Below, in pieces: positions 32,439 to 43,870 of a stretch of 64,000 nucleotides of DNA (positions within the stretch are counted from its first letter, which is position 1; each line of letters starts with the position of its first letter). Under the pieces are notes generated by a model. The model ran no database searches. It saw only the letters and a program-made list of their open reading frames with translations, and was not told the origin of the DNA. This stretch comes from Argentina anserina (Eukaryota > Streptophyta > Magnoliopsida > Rosales > Rosaceae): assembly GCF_933775445.1 (NCBI RefSeq), contig NC_065872.1, positions 12,214,001-12,278,000 on the forward strand. The letters are read 5' to 3'. The position numbers and the translations under genes are program-made.

Positions 32439-33228
32439 TGTAGACACATGCAATTTAATGAAATAAATCATTTTCATTAAGTGATTAAATCGACCAAGAA
32501 TCCGACAAAATTGCACACGTGGCCCAGAGGCCAACAAAGTTAGTGCGGATCCGAATAAAACTCGCGACATAAATGGAGGATCGTAATCGAAACTACGTGA
32601 TTCCGACTTAAATCGAAAATTGAATGTCATTGACGATTCGAAATGGTAATCGGACATTTGATTAAATTAATAAATTCCTTAACGGTTAAAATTAAATCAA
32701 TTATTTGAATCTGTTTAATTTATTTATGAGAATAACTAATTTTAAATTAATCAGAAAATAATATTGATTTAATTATACAATTAAAGAAATATTATTATTT
32801 TAATATCATTAAAATATTCTATAAAATAGAACCCTTGACACTATAAATACCCCTTCCAACATGAAGAGAAGGGGAATTGAGAAGAAGAGAGAAAATCACT
32901 TGAGCAAGAGAAGAGGTAATAGAGCTCAAGAGAATGACCCCTACTTCGACTTCAACACAAGAGGGAGCAAGATCACTGTCGAGAAATCCCGAAGTCTCCC
33001 GAGTCCACGAAGAATCATCAAGCTACCAAATCGCTCGTTCTTCATCAAATCCAAATCCAAACTCAAATTCTCAAGATCAAGTGCATGTCACCCTTGAGCC
33101 AACTTACATACGGAGATAGAATCAGAGGAGTTCACAAAGATTGTAACCTCGCGCTTGATTATCAATAAATCATATTTTATTTGTACATGTGTCTGCATTC
33201 TTATTTGATTTCAGATTCTCGTTCTACA
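32439..33228 (+). repeat. Gypsy 5' LTR, 790 bp
   Basis: It starts TGTAGACACATG and ends GTTCTACA, so TGTAGA/TCTACA form the terminal inverted pair. A TATA-like CTATAAATA lies at about 32841-32849. The ORFs inside it are not real. The left flank is GAAAG. Confidence 0.8.
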
Positions 33229-33229
33229 A

Positions 33230-33249
33230 ATTGGCACACCCAATGAGAT
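33230..33249 (+). other. Probable primer-binding site of the Gypsy element
   Basis: ATTGGCACACCCAATGAG directly follows the LTR. It is in the right position, but the matching tRNA was not identified. Confidence 0.45.
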
Positions 33250-33303
33250 CTTCTTTGGCCTCTCATCTCCTTCTCCGAAGAAATCTTCAAATTCGTTTGT
33301 GTG

Positions 33304-35290
33304 ATGGCTTCCAAGAACAACCAAGTCGTTCTGTCGACGAAATCCAAGTCCACAACCGCGAGGTTAAGCGGAGAGGCCAAGCCGGTCAAGAAATCTAAAC
33401 AAACATTCTCCGAATGAAAAGAGTGAACCGATTGCCCTTGTCACCCGGAGCGTGGCTAGAGCTCAACCCACGACATTTATGGCACTTGCTAGCAAGCCTC
33501 GTCAACCAGTCATCACCTTGGAGAGCTTGGGAGCAATAGAGCATGCCTCTCAAAGTGGGAAGAAGCAAGTGTCAAAGGAGAAAGAGCCAAAGGAGCAATC
33601 TCCTCTATCCGTTCATGGTGATGGCCCTATCCTAGAAGACGTTTTCTCTGATGACGAATCGAGCACGGCATCATACCATGGAAGTCCTAAAGAAAATGGC
33701 GGTAACTTTCATTCTATGGCGCATGAGTCCTCTTCTGACAATGCGCAGGTCTTGGTGACGGAGACATCCACAATCGAGGAGCAACTCTCTAATCTGTTGG
33801 AGATGGTTGAAAGCTTACCCGAACGGTTGAAGAAAATGACGAGCAAATCGCTGAGCTTTATGGGAAGTTGGAAGATCACGATGATGAGAACTCCACCAAA
33901 GGGTCTCCTGGCAAAAGGAAAGTAAATGGAAAGGGAGAAATGTCCAAGAACAATGATGACTCGCTTGGTTCCTTGTCACTCCAGCAATTGCAGGACATCA
34001 TCACCAACTCAATATGTGCCCAATATAGAGGTCCTTCTTGTGACTCCCTCACTTACTCCAAACCTTACACTAAGAGGATCAACAGCTTAAGGATGCCGCT
34101 GGGGTATCAGCACCAAAGTTCCAACAATTTGAAGGTAAACGGAACCCGAAACAAAACGTCGCCCACTTTTTGGAGACTTGCAGTACGCCAGGACAGAAGG
34201 CGATCACCTTGTCAAGCAGTTTGTTCGCTCGTTGAAGGGAAATGACTTTGAGTGGTATACAGAGTTAGAGCCGGAGTATGTTAAAAGTTGGGACCAGATG
34301 GAGCGCGAGTTCCTCAATCGATTCTATAGTACAAGACGGATGGTGAGCATGATGGAGCTGACTAGCACAAAGCAATAGAAGGATGAACCCGTAGTCGACT
34401 ACATCATTAGATGGCACTTACTTAGCCTTGATTGCAATGACCGACTATTAGAGGTGTCAGCCGTTGAAATGTGCATCCAAGGCATGCACTTTGATTTGCT
34501 CTACATCTTGCAAGGAATCAAGCCTCGTTCTTTCGAAGTGTTGGCTACTCGAGCCCACGACATGGAGCTAAGCTTGGCAAGTCATAAGGGAAAGAATGAG
34601 TCCCTGATTGACCAATGAAAAGATAAAGTCTTCGGAAGCAGATTTGACAAGGTTGTGAAAAAGCCTTGCAAAAAATCAATGATCATCAATACTGCACCGG
34701 TTAAGATCTCTACGCGGGATAAGAAGGAGTTCAATAAGGTGGAACCTCCTCGAACCTACGATAGGAGTAAACACACGTTGAAGGAGATGGAGCGAAAGAC
34801 GTATCCATTCCCAGACTCTGATGTGACGGGCATGTTAGAGGATCTGCTCGAAAACAAGGTAATAGATCTTCCCGAGTGCAAGCGTCCAGAAGATATGCAT
34901 CGTGTCAACAATCCGAAGTATTGCAAATATCATCGCCTCGTTAGTCACCCTATAGAGAAGTGTTTGGTTCTCAAGGATTTGATAATGAATCTCGCCAAGC
35001 AAGGGAAGATCGAGCTAGACGTTGACAACGTTGCTGAAGTCAATTGCACTACCGTAACATTCGGATCATTCGAGCCAGTTCAATTCCCTTTTCACCCAAT
35101 GAAAGAACCGTTCCATTTCACAAAGGAGGCACGCGAACATAAGAAAACCAAAGAAGTTAAAGAATGTCCTGCTTCCACGCCTATCCTCCAAGTTGCCTCT
35201 AATGCCGATGATGAAGGATGGATTGGTCACCCGGAGAAGAACTCGCAAATGTATGATGTCAAATTCACCGGTTGCCCAACCAAGTCATAA
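33304..35290 (+). pseudogene. Gypsy gag, broken
   Basis: ATG at 33304 starts MASKNNQVVLSTKSKST; a shift near 33410 leads into ARAQPTTFMALASKPRQP. A Ty3 gag core follows (GNDFEWYTELEPEYVKSWDQ and REFLNRFYSTRR, 34180-34378), interrupted by a TAG at about 34376 and a TGA at about 34616. The C-terminal part (34655-35290) contains KYCKYHRLVSHPIEKC, the CCHC-variant motif of this lineage. At least three frame lesions are seen. Confidence 0.8.
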
Positions 35291-35365
35291 AAAATTACCT
35301 CCACGACGGGAGGAGACTGGAGGAGGACCTTTTGAGACAAAAGTCGGAAGCCTCTTCGCCGTAAC

Positions 35366-36720
35366 TTGTCAATAAAGCACTTACCTACAAAACAACCGAA
35401 GGTCACTTCAATGGGCACAAGTTGTGAAGTCAGCTCCAAAGAAGATGAAAAGTCTGAAGCAAGAGAAATAGGTGCAAGTCAAGTGTTAAAGAAAAATGAG
35501 GTGTTGAAACAATTAGAAAGTCTACCTTTCCAACTTAGTCTCTCCAACTTGATGCAATTGCCAAAATCAATGAGATGCGCACTTGTGAAGTTGCTCATTG
35601 ACTTAGGAAAACACTCCACAAGTATGAAGGAATGTGGCGCGTGTGATGCATATTGTGATGTCATTCACTTCACAGATGATGATCTTTAATTGGGCTCTAA
35701 GCCATATAATTGGCCTCTTTTTGTGACAGGTACATGCGAGAGCGGAAGTTGAATCGCAAGCTCATAGATGGAGGGTCAGCAGTAAATATCATGCCCAAAT
35801 CAACCATGTCTCAACTCGGCATCAACATTGATGAATTATCAAGGAGTCGTCTCATGATCCAAGGTTTCAACCAAGGAGGACAAAGAGCGATAGGGATGAT
35901 CAAACTAGACATGGACATCAGAGAGCTAAAATCAAACACCTTGTTCAATGTCATTGATGCGAAGACCTCGTACAACTTGTTGTTGGGACGACCATGGGTA
36001 CATGAAAATGGCATCGTGCCATCCACTTTACACCAATGCTTCAAGTTTTATCACGGAGGTGTGAAAACCGTAGTAGGAGATACCAAACCATTCACAGAAG
36101 CTAACTCATACTTTGCGGATTCTAAATTCTACACAGATGAAGAGTCAATGAAAGAAGTCCTTCCGGTCGAAGTACCCTATACGGGGAAAGCCGCTAAAGT
36201 TAGGGAGAATGATGTCAAATCAAAAGACATTGAGCTTCATGGTGAAGTGTCGCAAAAAGTCTTATCTGAAGTGGCAACATCGTCTGTGGAAAGAAAAGCC
36301 AGTCATGCCTTTCCGGTCCTTCGCTATGTTCCGAAGTCTAGACGAAGCGAGCGGGAGTCTCTATTTGTGGGGACAAAATCACAATAATGCCCAGGAATAT
36401 TAGAAGAGGATGATGTGAAATTGTTGAGAGAGGAATCAACATTGCCATTAATAAAAGTGAGTAACCGAAATCCTACAAAGCAGCCACTAAAGGGGTTTGT
36501 CAAACTAATTCAAGGTAAGACGGAACATGGATTGTTGCCCAAGAAAAGAACAAATGAAGGGTTCAATCCTAACACATCCAAGATATTAGAAAAGGCTGGA
36601 TACGACTTTGGTTCATCAAGCAAAAAGGACGACCAAACTGCAGAAAAGATGGCGCATGAGCTCGATGAGCCAAAAAAGAAGTTAAGAGAGCAAGGGTAAC
36701 ATTTGATTCTTCTAAAACTG
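35366..36720 (+). pseudogene. Gypsy protease region and linker
   Basis: Residues KLIDGGSAVNIMPKSTM (about 35760) are the retropepsin active-site block; the usual Asp-Ser/Thr-Gly is Asp-Gly-Gly here. NLLLGRPWVHE follows as in the family. A stop at 36388 ends the frame. A linker at 36415-36699 has GFNPNTSKILEKAGYDF, common between protease and RT in Tat elements. Confidence 0.7.
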
Positions 36721-37180
36721 GTCTCGGTTTCACTTCGAGCAAGCCAATCAGAATTTCAGGAAGAAAAAGGGTGGAGCGAGCCAATGTGCAACATATCAGT
36801 GTCGAGGTAGTTGAAGAGAATAGTCAAGAGGTTCAGTCAACCCCTCGCATTTCGTCATTCGATCGCATTCGTCTAGGTGCTTGAAGAGCAACATCTGAAC
36901 GTATTGAAGGATCAATCACAAGGGTGTCAGTCGTTGACTGTGTGAACATGAGAGCAAGTAGAGGTTCAGTCTTCAATCGCATCAGTAGTACAACCACTCG
37001 GCCTTCCGTATTCAAAAGGATGTCAAGTTCAGAAAAAGATAAGAAATAGTCAAAGCTCATTCCGCGAAAGCCTACATTGGAAAGGATCCAAGCACCTAAG
37101 GAATGACAAATAAGCAAGAGGAAAACGACTTGTAGTCAAGTAGAGAGAGTAAAGAAATCTGAAGTCTTATCCCGCCACGC

Positions 37181-38837
37181 ATGAAGAAGCATTGTATGTT
37201 GGAAGTGGATCCCACAGATCAACTTATAGTGAAGAAACATACCATCATATTCACTGGCAAAAAAAGAGATAGCAACCTCAGTAATGGCGGTGAGGATAAC
37301 ATTGTCCAAACCTCATATCATATCACGGTGGCAGAAGCAGATGCCGTAGAAGAAGACGATCATGAAGATTTTAAAATTGAAATAGACAAAGCTCCTCCAG
37401 AACTTGAAGACGGGGGGGGGGGGGGGGGGGGGGGGAGGGGGGCAAGCCACCATGGACGAACTTAAGGAGATTAACTTGGGGATAGAAGGAGACCCAAGAC
37501 TTATTTTTGTGAGTGCGTATTTAAGTTCCGAAGAAGAAAAACAATAACTTGATCTGTTGCTCAAATACAAAGATGTCTTTGCTTGGATGTACAAAGAAAT
37601 GACTGCATGGATCCAAAGGTAGTAGTTCATCGACTTGCTGTCAAACCGGAAGCTCGGCCAACCAAGCAAACACAAAGACGCTTTCGAACAGAACTTATTC
37701 CTCAAATTGAAGCAATATTTGATAAGTTGATTGCCGCAGGCTTCATTAGAGAGGTTCAATATCCCAAGTGGATCGCAAACATTGTTCCTATCAAGAAGAA
37801 TAACTGACAAATCTGCGTTTGTGTAGATTTTTGTGACTTAAATGAGGCGTGTCCAAGAGATGATTTCCCTCTGCCAATCATAGAGCTCATGGTGGATGCA
37901 ACAACCAGCATGAGGCTTTGTCATTCATGGACAGATCGTCAGGTTACAATCAGATAAAGATGGCCTTATAGGATGAGGAACTCACTGCATTTCGAACTCT
38001 CAAATGAATTTATTACTATAAGGTCATGCCATTGGGGTTAAAAAATGCCGGTGCAACGTACAAATGTGCTATGTAGAAAATTTTCGGTGACATGCTGCAC
38101 AAGTATGTAGAGTGCTATGTTGATGATTTGGTTGTTAAAACAAAGAAAAGAAGTGATCACTTGCAAGATCTACGAAGAGTGTTTGACAGGTTACGCAAAT
38201 ACAAGTTAAAAATGAATCATTTGAAGTGTTCCTTCGGCGTCAGTTCTGGAAAATTTCTTGTATTCATCGTGAAACACTGAGGCATCGAGGTAAACCAATC
38301 AAAAATTAAAGCCATCCAGGAAATGCTAGAGCCAAGAAATTTGCGCGAGTTGAAAAGCCTCTAAGGACAACTTTCCTACATCAGACGGTCCATATCGAAC
38401 CTGGCGGGCCGATGCTAACCATTCAGTCGACTCATGAAGAAAGATGTTCCATTTGTATGGGATGAAGTTTGTCGCAATGCCTTTGAGAGCATAAAGAAAT
38501 ACCTGGCGAATCCTTCAGTGCTGAGTTCACATGTCGTCGGGAAACCTTTTGTCCTTTACATCGCGGCTCAAGAGAGATCACTTGGGGCCCTTCTTGACCA
38601 AGAAAATGAAACCAAAAAGGAGAAAGCCTTGTACTACTTAAGTCGGACCCTCACCGAATCTAAGCTAAATTATCTGCTGATAGAGAGGATGTGTCTTGCA
38701 CTCATCTTCGCCATTCAAAAGTTGAGGCATTACATGCAGGTTTACACAATGCACTTGGTGGCGCGAGCCGATCCAGTTAAGTTCATATTATCTAAACCAT
38801 TTGTAACCGGTGCATGGCTAAGTGGGCGTTACTATTG
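37181..38837 (+). pseudogene. Gypsy reverse transcriptase and RNase H, broken
   Basis: RT blocks in several frames: RRFRTELIPQIEAIFDKLI, PKWIANIVPIKK, FPLPIIELMVDA, then YVECYVDDLVVKTK with the YVDD catalytic motif (about 38104-38145). The RNase H part follows from 38434 (PFVLYIAAQERSLGALLDQ, YYLSRTLTESKLNY). Stops occur at about 37805, 37970, 38006, 38072, 38278, 38362 and 38416. A 24-G tract at 37412-37435 lies upstream. Confidence 0.85.
37412..37435 (+). repeat. 24-bp poly-G tract
   Basis: Twenty-four consecutive G, then A and six more G. Confidence 0.9.
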
Positions 38838-38989
38838 AACAAATACGACTATATGTGCACGTTAAAGCAGTGAAATGACAGATGTTGGCTAACTTCCTGG
38901 CATACCACTCTATTGCAGCGGATTAGGAAATCTCAAATGACTTCCCGGACGAGGAAGTCTTCCTTGTAGAAGTCCTCCTTACTTGGAAG

Positions 38990-39460
38990 ATGTTTTTTGA
39001 TGGCTCATCTAGAGTAGACGGAGCAGGGGCTGGTGTTATCTTTATATCTCCACAAAAACAGATATTGCCTTGTTCTTTCACTCTTGGGGAACTGTGCTCC
39101 AACAATGTCGCAGAGTACCAACCGTTGATCATGGGATTGCAAACAGTGTTAGAAATTGAAATCCAGAGTCTCGAAGTGTATGGAGACTCAAAGTTGGTGA
39201 TTGATCAACTGCTAATTAATTACGAGGTCAAAAAGGAAGATTTTGTACCTTATTTCCAACTCGCCACACAACTCTTGAAGGGCTTTGATAATGTTACACT
39301 CATACATGTTCCACGGAAAGAAAATCTAATGGCAGACGCATTGGCAAACTTGGCGGCGACTTTGGCATTGTCTGGAGACGAGATTTTGGACATCCCAATT
39401 TTCCAAAAGTGGGTCATAACAACAAAGCCTTCACTCCAGTGTGTCAGTTTGTACCATTAA
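38990..39460 (+). pseudogene. Second (archaeal-type) RNase H of the Gypsy element
   Basis: One open frame of about 156 codons holds all four acidic residues of the fold: FFDGSS, NNVAEYQ, VYGDSKLVI and MADALANLA. The HVPRKEN block is also conserved. This extra RNase H is a Tat-lineage feature. The frame is locally intact but isolated from the rest of pol. Confidence 0.8.
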
Positions 39461-40740
39461 CGTTGAAGATTTGAGGCATCCTTTTATCGACTATCTTGAG
39501 CACAAGAAGTTTCCCGAAGATTCGAAGCAAAGATGGAGTATCAAGTGGCAAGCACCACGCTTCCTCTACTACAAAGAAACTTTATATCGGCTGTCATTTG
39601 ACGGATTACTCATTCGATGCTTAGGAAAAGATGAAGCGGTCAAAGCCATGGAAGAGGTTCATTCTAGAGTGTGTGGATCACATCAGTCAGGACCGAAGTT
39701 ACATTTCTAAGTAAGACGACTAGGGTATTATTGGCCCACCATGGTCAAGGATTGTATGGAGTATGCATAGAAATGCCAAGTTTGTCAATTTCATGCCAAC
39801 TTCATTCATCAACAACCTAAGCCGTTGCATCCGACAATTGCTTCGCACCAATTCGATGTCTGGGGAATGGATGCAATCAGACCCATCACTTCGAAATCAT
39901 CGGCTGGTCATATGTACATTCTAGCAGCCACGTATTCCTTCTCAAAGTGCGCAGAGGCGATACCGCTCAAAGAAATAAAGAAAGAAAATGTTGTGGATTT
40001 CATTACGGGAAGCATTATACAACGCTATGGTATACCACAGTGCATCATCACGGACAACGCAAAGTATTTCTCGAATATCGCAACAGAAAAATTGAGCAAG
40101 AAATTCTACTTCAAGCTTCACTTCTCTTCGATGTACGACGTTCCGGCAATTGGTTTGGTAGAAGCATTAAATAAAACGCTCTGTAACATTCTGAAGAAAA
40201 CTGTCAGTAAGAAGCAAAAGGATTTGCATGAGAAATTGGGCGAAGCTCTCTGGGCTTATAGAACGACCTATTGGACAGCCACAAATGCTACACCTTATTC
40301 TCTCTTCTATGGTGTCCAAGCCGTGCTACCATTAGAGAAAGAAATTCTGTCATTGAGAATCGCTTTAGAAGAAGGTCTCACAAATGAGGAAAATTTCAAG
40401 TTGCACCTTCAAGAGTTAGAAGCTTTGGACGAGAAGAGGCTTGATGCACAACAACACCTAGAATGCTACCAAGCTTGGATGTCACACGCCTTCAACAAAG
40501 GTGTTCGACCACAGTCATTTCAAGTTGATGATTTAGTTATTGATGTTCGAAGACCCATCATTATGACGCACAAGACTGGCCCCAAATTCAAGTCAAAGTG
40601 GGATGGTCCTTACGTCGTCAGAGAAGTATACACCAATGGAGCTTAAAAAAAATTGTGGCGGAAGATGGTTTAAGGATCGGTCCCATTAACGGAAAATTCT
40701 TGAAGAAGTACCATGCTTGAAAACGTCAAAGTATGTTCCA
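39461..40740 (+). pseudogene. Gypsy integrase, broken
   Basis: It begins with an H2C2 zinc-binding part (VHSRVCGSHQSG, then KCQVCQFHA), interrupted by stops at about 39708 and 39768. The catalytic core at 39825-40646 shows FDVWGMDAI, IITDNAKYFSN and GLVEALNKTL, giving the D, D, E residues. The C-terminal TGPKFKSKWDGPYVV block follows. The end is frameshifted. Confidence 0.8.
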
Positions 40741-40989
40741 CGCCTGCATGAGCTTAAACTGCACAACGCACCAAAAACAAAACCCTTAAACTACGTGATG
40801 ACTTGATTCCTTCTGTACAAGGATATCTAGGCAACTTGAGGATAACAATCTTAAGTTCAGTAACATCAAAATAAAAATAAGGGTTTGTCCGTCAAATGAT
40901 AGAGCAAATTCTTATTTCACTGATAGTAAGTTGAATTTCAAAATCGATTGATTACAAGATGAATAAAAAAAGAGCAAGTCCTGATCATT

Positions 40990-43180
40990 CAAGTCAGCTA
41001 TCACATCCAGGTCAAACCCTTGAAGCTACTACATTGTTCTTCAAAACTGGCTCGCAAATTCTTTGCCTCTTCAATCTCTGTTGCAGTCAGTTCTGGAATA
41101 TCTCGAATTTGGCACTTCTTCTATTCTAGATCGACAAGTCTTGCATCGTGAAGAAAAAGGTATGCATCTAAGGAGTCCAACGTCTGCTCTAGCTTCTGTT
41201 GTTCTTTCTTCAAGTTCTCAAGGGACTCAAGCGTAGACTGACGCTGATCAAAAGTATTTTATCGAATTTCTTGGGCTGTCGTGATTGCAGACTCTGTTCA
41301 TGCCAATTTTTGGGCACTTGTGTCCATGGCGCATTTGTGAGTACATACAAGTCTTGCCGAGTCATATAGGGTAGCGCTTGTCATCAACTACTCCAATTTG
41401 TTTTTTTATTGTTGATGGGTCGACTTCATATTTGCTAAGTTCATTCGTCAACATATCAAGCTCATTCTTCCCAGCAATTATCATCTTCAGAGAATACAAC
41501 ACTATCAAGCTTTTTATCTTTGCACAAACTTTTGCAGCTGCTCGCATGCGGATATCGCGGAGCCATTGACTTGTATCCACTATCTCAATATCACACAATG
41601 AAGCTTCAGGAAATATTGTTTTTTCTGAAGGCTTTGTACTTCCCGTCGCCATCGACGAACCTGCATATATGAGGGTGAAAATGAGCATAAATTATTGAAG
41701 AAATACGGGAAAATAATATATAAATATATTCTCATGTACCTCTCTGGTCAACTGGTTGTGGTTCACTCTCCTTTTGACGTACTTCTTTTTACGGGAGAGT
41801 GTTAGCTGTGCACTCCCCAAAAGGAAATTGAACGTCGTCACCTAAGCAGACTTCATTGAAATAATCGATAGCTTCAAGTTGGGAGGAACAAAATTGGATC
41901 AAGTCGGCAATAAGTGAACGGTTGGATATGATACATTTAACATAACAAAATGGGAAAAGGACAAAAGTAAAATAAATAAATACAAAAAAAATTAGGTGAA
42001 TACCTAAACGTGCGCGGGCACGAGTTTTGAAAGACCAGGAACATTCCCAAGAAAATTACCATCAAGATCGAAATTGACATTGGAATTGTAGTAAATAGAG
42101 CCAAGATCAGCATCATCCCTTTTTTTATGTTTGAAGTGCACGTCACTATGGGTACTACTGCTGCTTCCGCTACGCCTTCTGAATGTAGCAACATTCTCTT
42201 TCGACTTGGGGTGAAAATCTAATGAATCTTCGATTCCTTCCATAAATGGAGGAGGTGGAACCTGATAGTTATCAATCGGAAAAGCTTCGATGGAAACCAA
42301 AATTTAAAGAGGAGTTGTTGCACGGTCGTCTCCTTTAGCTTTTGGAGGCTCTTGTTGTGACAAATTCACAATGGTTATGTTCATAGGCTTCTTCAACGCA
42401 TGGTGATGAACTTTAAACCACCATTGGATGTAGTTCTGAGTAACCATAAACTTTGTGATGTCGCTTTTCATAGGCAGGATTGCTCACCCTCTGTGCCAAG
42501 CTTCGTCAAACTATCTCAAAACGAGTATGTCCGAGCCAAAGTTACGGGTCGATGATCCCCTTGGGAACCTCCAGGAACACCCTGAACATATCCAAATTGT
42601 CGGCTGAATTGTTGAGGGCTATAGAGTTTGACTACTCGCCAACTATCTTGCCATAATGACAAAAATCTGGAGCGAAGACTAATGAGATAGGCAGAATCCG
42701 AATGAGAGGCTCCGTTGGTGTCAACGATCAATTTTCGGACACTTCTTTGGAAAATCGTTCCATCTGCACATCATCACAAGCAGTAAACAAGGCACGGGCA
42801 TGCCCATCCTCGAAATTTTTTGTCGAAAATTCCCCTGAAATATGGACCATCAAGGACCTGAAGCTTTCTGGATGTCGAGAGAAGAAATGGGTGTCAAATT
42901 ACTCGCCCAACCACCCATACAAGTAATGAAAAGGAAGCGCAGTTGGACAGCTTCCTAGATCATTAGAGACAGATATGGCATTCAAACCCTGATATATATT
43001 CGCCAATACGGGAACCGCCAGACTGTAGTTTTGACCTCAGGACATTCTGTGAGCGATCTTAAAAACTCTCGGACGAATAAAACATGCATCATTCTTCGGG
43101 AATACGAATAAACAAAGCCAACACGCATAAAAGGCAGAGAGGTAAACAGATTCCATGCTTATTTCTTCTACGCCTAGATC
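40990..43180 (-). pseudogene. Antisense plant-mobile-domain (PMD) gene in the Gypsy 3' region
   Basis: On the minus strand a PMD-like domain runs from about 43170 to 42340, with ACWLCLFVFPKNDACFIRP, NYSLAVPVLANIYQGLN and LYGWLGE blocks, broken by several stops. A low-complexity linker (42300-42004, FRRRSGSSSSTHSDVHFKH) and a coiled coil (41688 to about 41040, LESLENLKKEQQKLEQTLDS) follow. PMD proteins occur both as host silencing or repair factors (MAIL1/MAIN) and inside transposons. Here its position between integrase and the expected 3' LTR fits a captured antisense ORF of the Tat lineage. Inactive by its stops. Confidence 0.7.
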
Positions 43181-43392
43181 CTCGAATGGTGAAAGGTTTT
43201 ACGAAGTTCGCTGGCGAATCCCTGGAATGGCGCCAGATGGATTGTGAGTACTAGCGGGCGCGTCCCTCTTATTTCGTGTATTCTGGGTGGGAGGTCTCTT
43301 GTATCTCATCTGGCCTTTATATCAATACCATATCCATGTAGTTATCTTCACGGTGCTACGCTCTCTCTTGCACAATCTATGGTAAGCAAGTG

Positions 43393-43870
43393 ATAGGAGC
43401 ACTTTGTGCGACGTTCTTAATATGTTTTTACCTCGATTTATACTTTGCTTAGGCCTTATTGTTGTACTATTGAGTCATTGACTCGTAGTAAGAGTCTTGG
43501 GCGGTATTGGATGCATTTTTGTGCTTACATGAGTTTAAAACGCAGAATTGGTCTAGAGTCATAGTTTGAGTAGGAATCCTTGTAGGACTAGGAAAGCTAG
43601 TTGGATTAGGAGTCTTTATCTTTCTACGTTTTGGTCGAATTTGCGATATTTTGAGAGTCCTTCTTGCATTAGGAATCATTTTTAGACTAGAAAACGTATC
43701 ATTTGGGAAAATCTTACTTCAACTTAAATTTTTATTTCGTAACTTTCTTAATCTTACTCTTATATTCTAATAACTTATTTGATCTTTTTATATGAATTAT
43801 CTTGTCTTTTATTATTTTCAGATTGTACAATGAAGGAAAAAAATAGAGGAAGCTGTAGGTGAGCCGTCAA
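43393..43870 (+). repeat. Truncated LTR, same family as the solo LTR at 51132-52678
   Basis: It starts TGATAGGAGCACTTTGTGCG and follows the complement of the solo LTR for about 470 bp, then similarity ends near AATGAAGGAAAAAAATAGAG. No right terminus is seen. Confidence 0.75.

Larger units (their letters stand above)
32439..43392 (+). mobile_element. Degraded Ty3/Gypsy element of the Tat type
   Basis: In order: 5' LTR (32439-33228), primer-binding region, gag (from 33304), protease (35.7 kb), reverse transcriptase and RNase H (37.2-38.8 kb), a second RNase H (38990-39460), integrase (39.4-40.7 kb) and an antisense gene (about 43.2 down to 41.0 kb). Two RNase H domains and an antisense ORF before the 3' end are hallmarks of the Tat lineage. 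Many frameshifts and stops make it inactive. No matching 3' LTR is seen; the right side abuts an LTR fragment of another family at 43393. Confidence 0.85.

Noticed and set aside
32861..33119. Basic 78-aa and 61-aa ORFs
   Set aside because: They lie within the Gypsy LTR downstream of its TATA box and are not protein genes.
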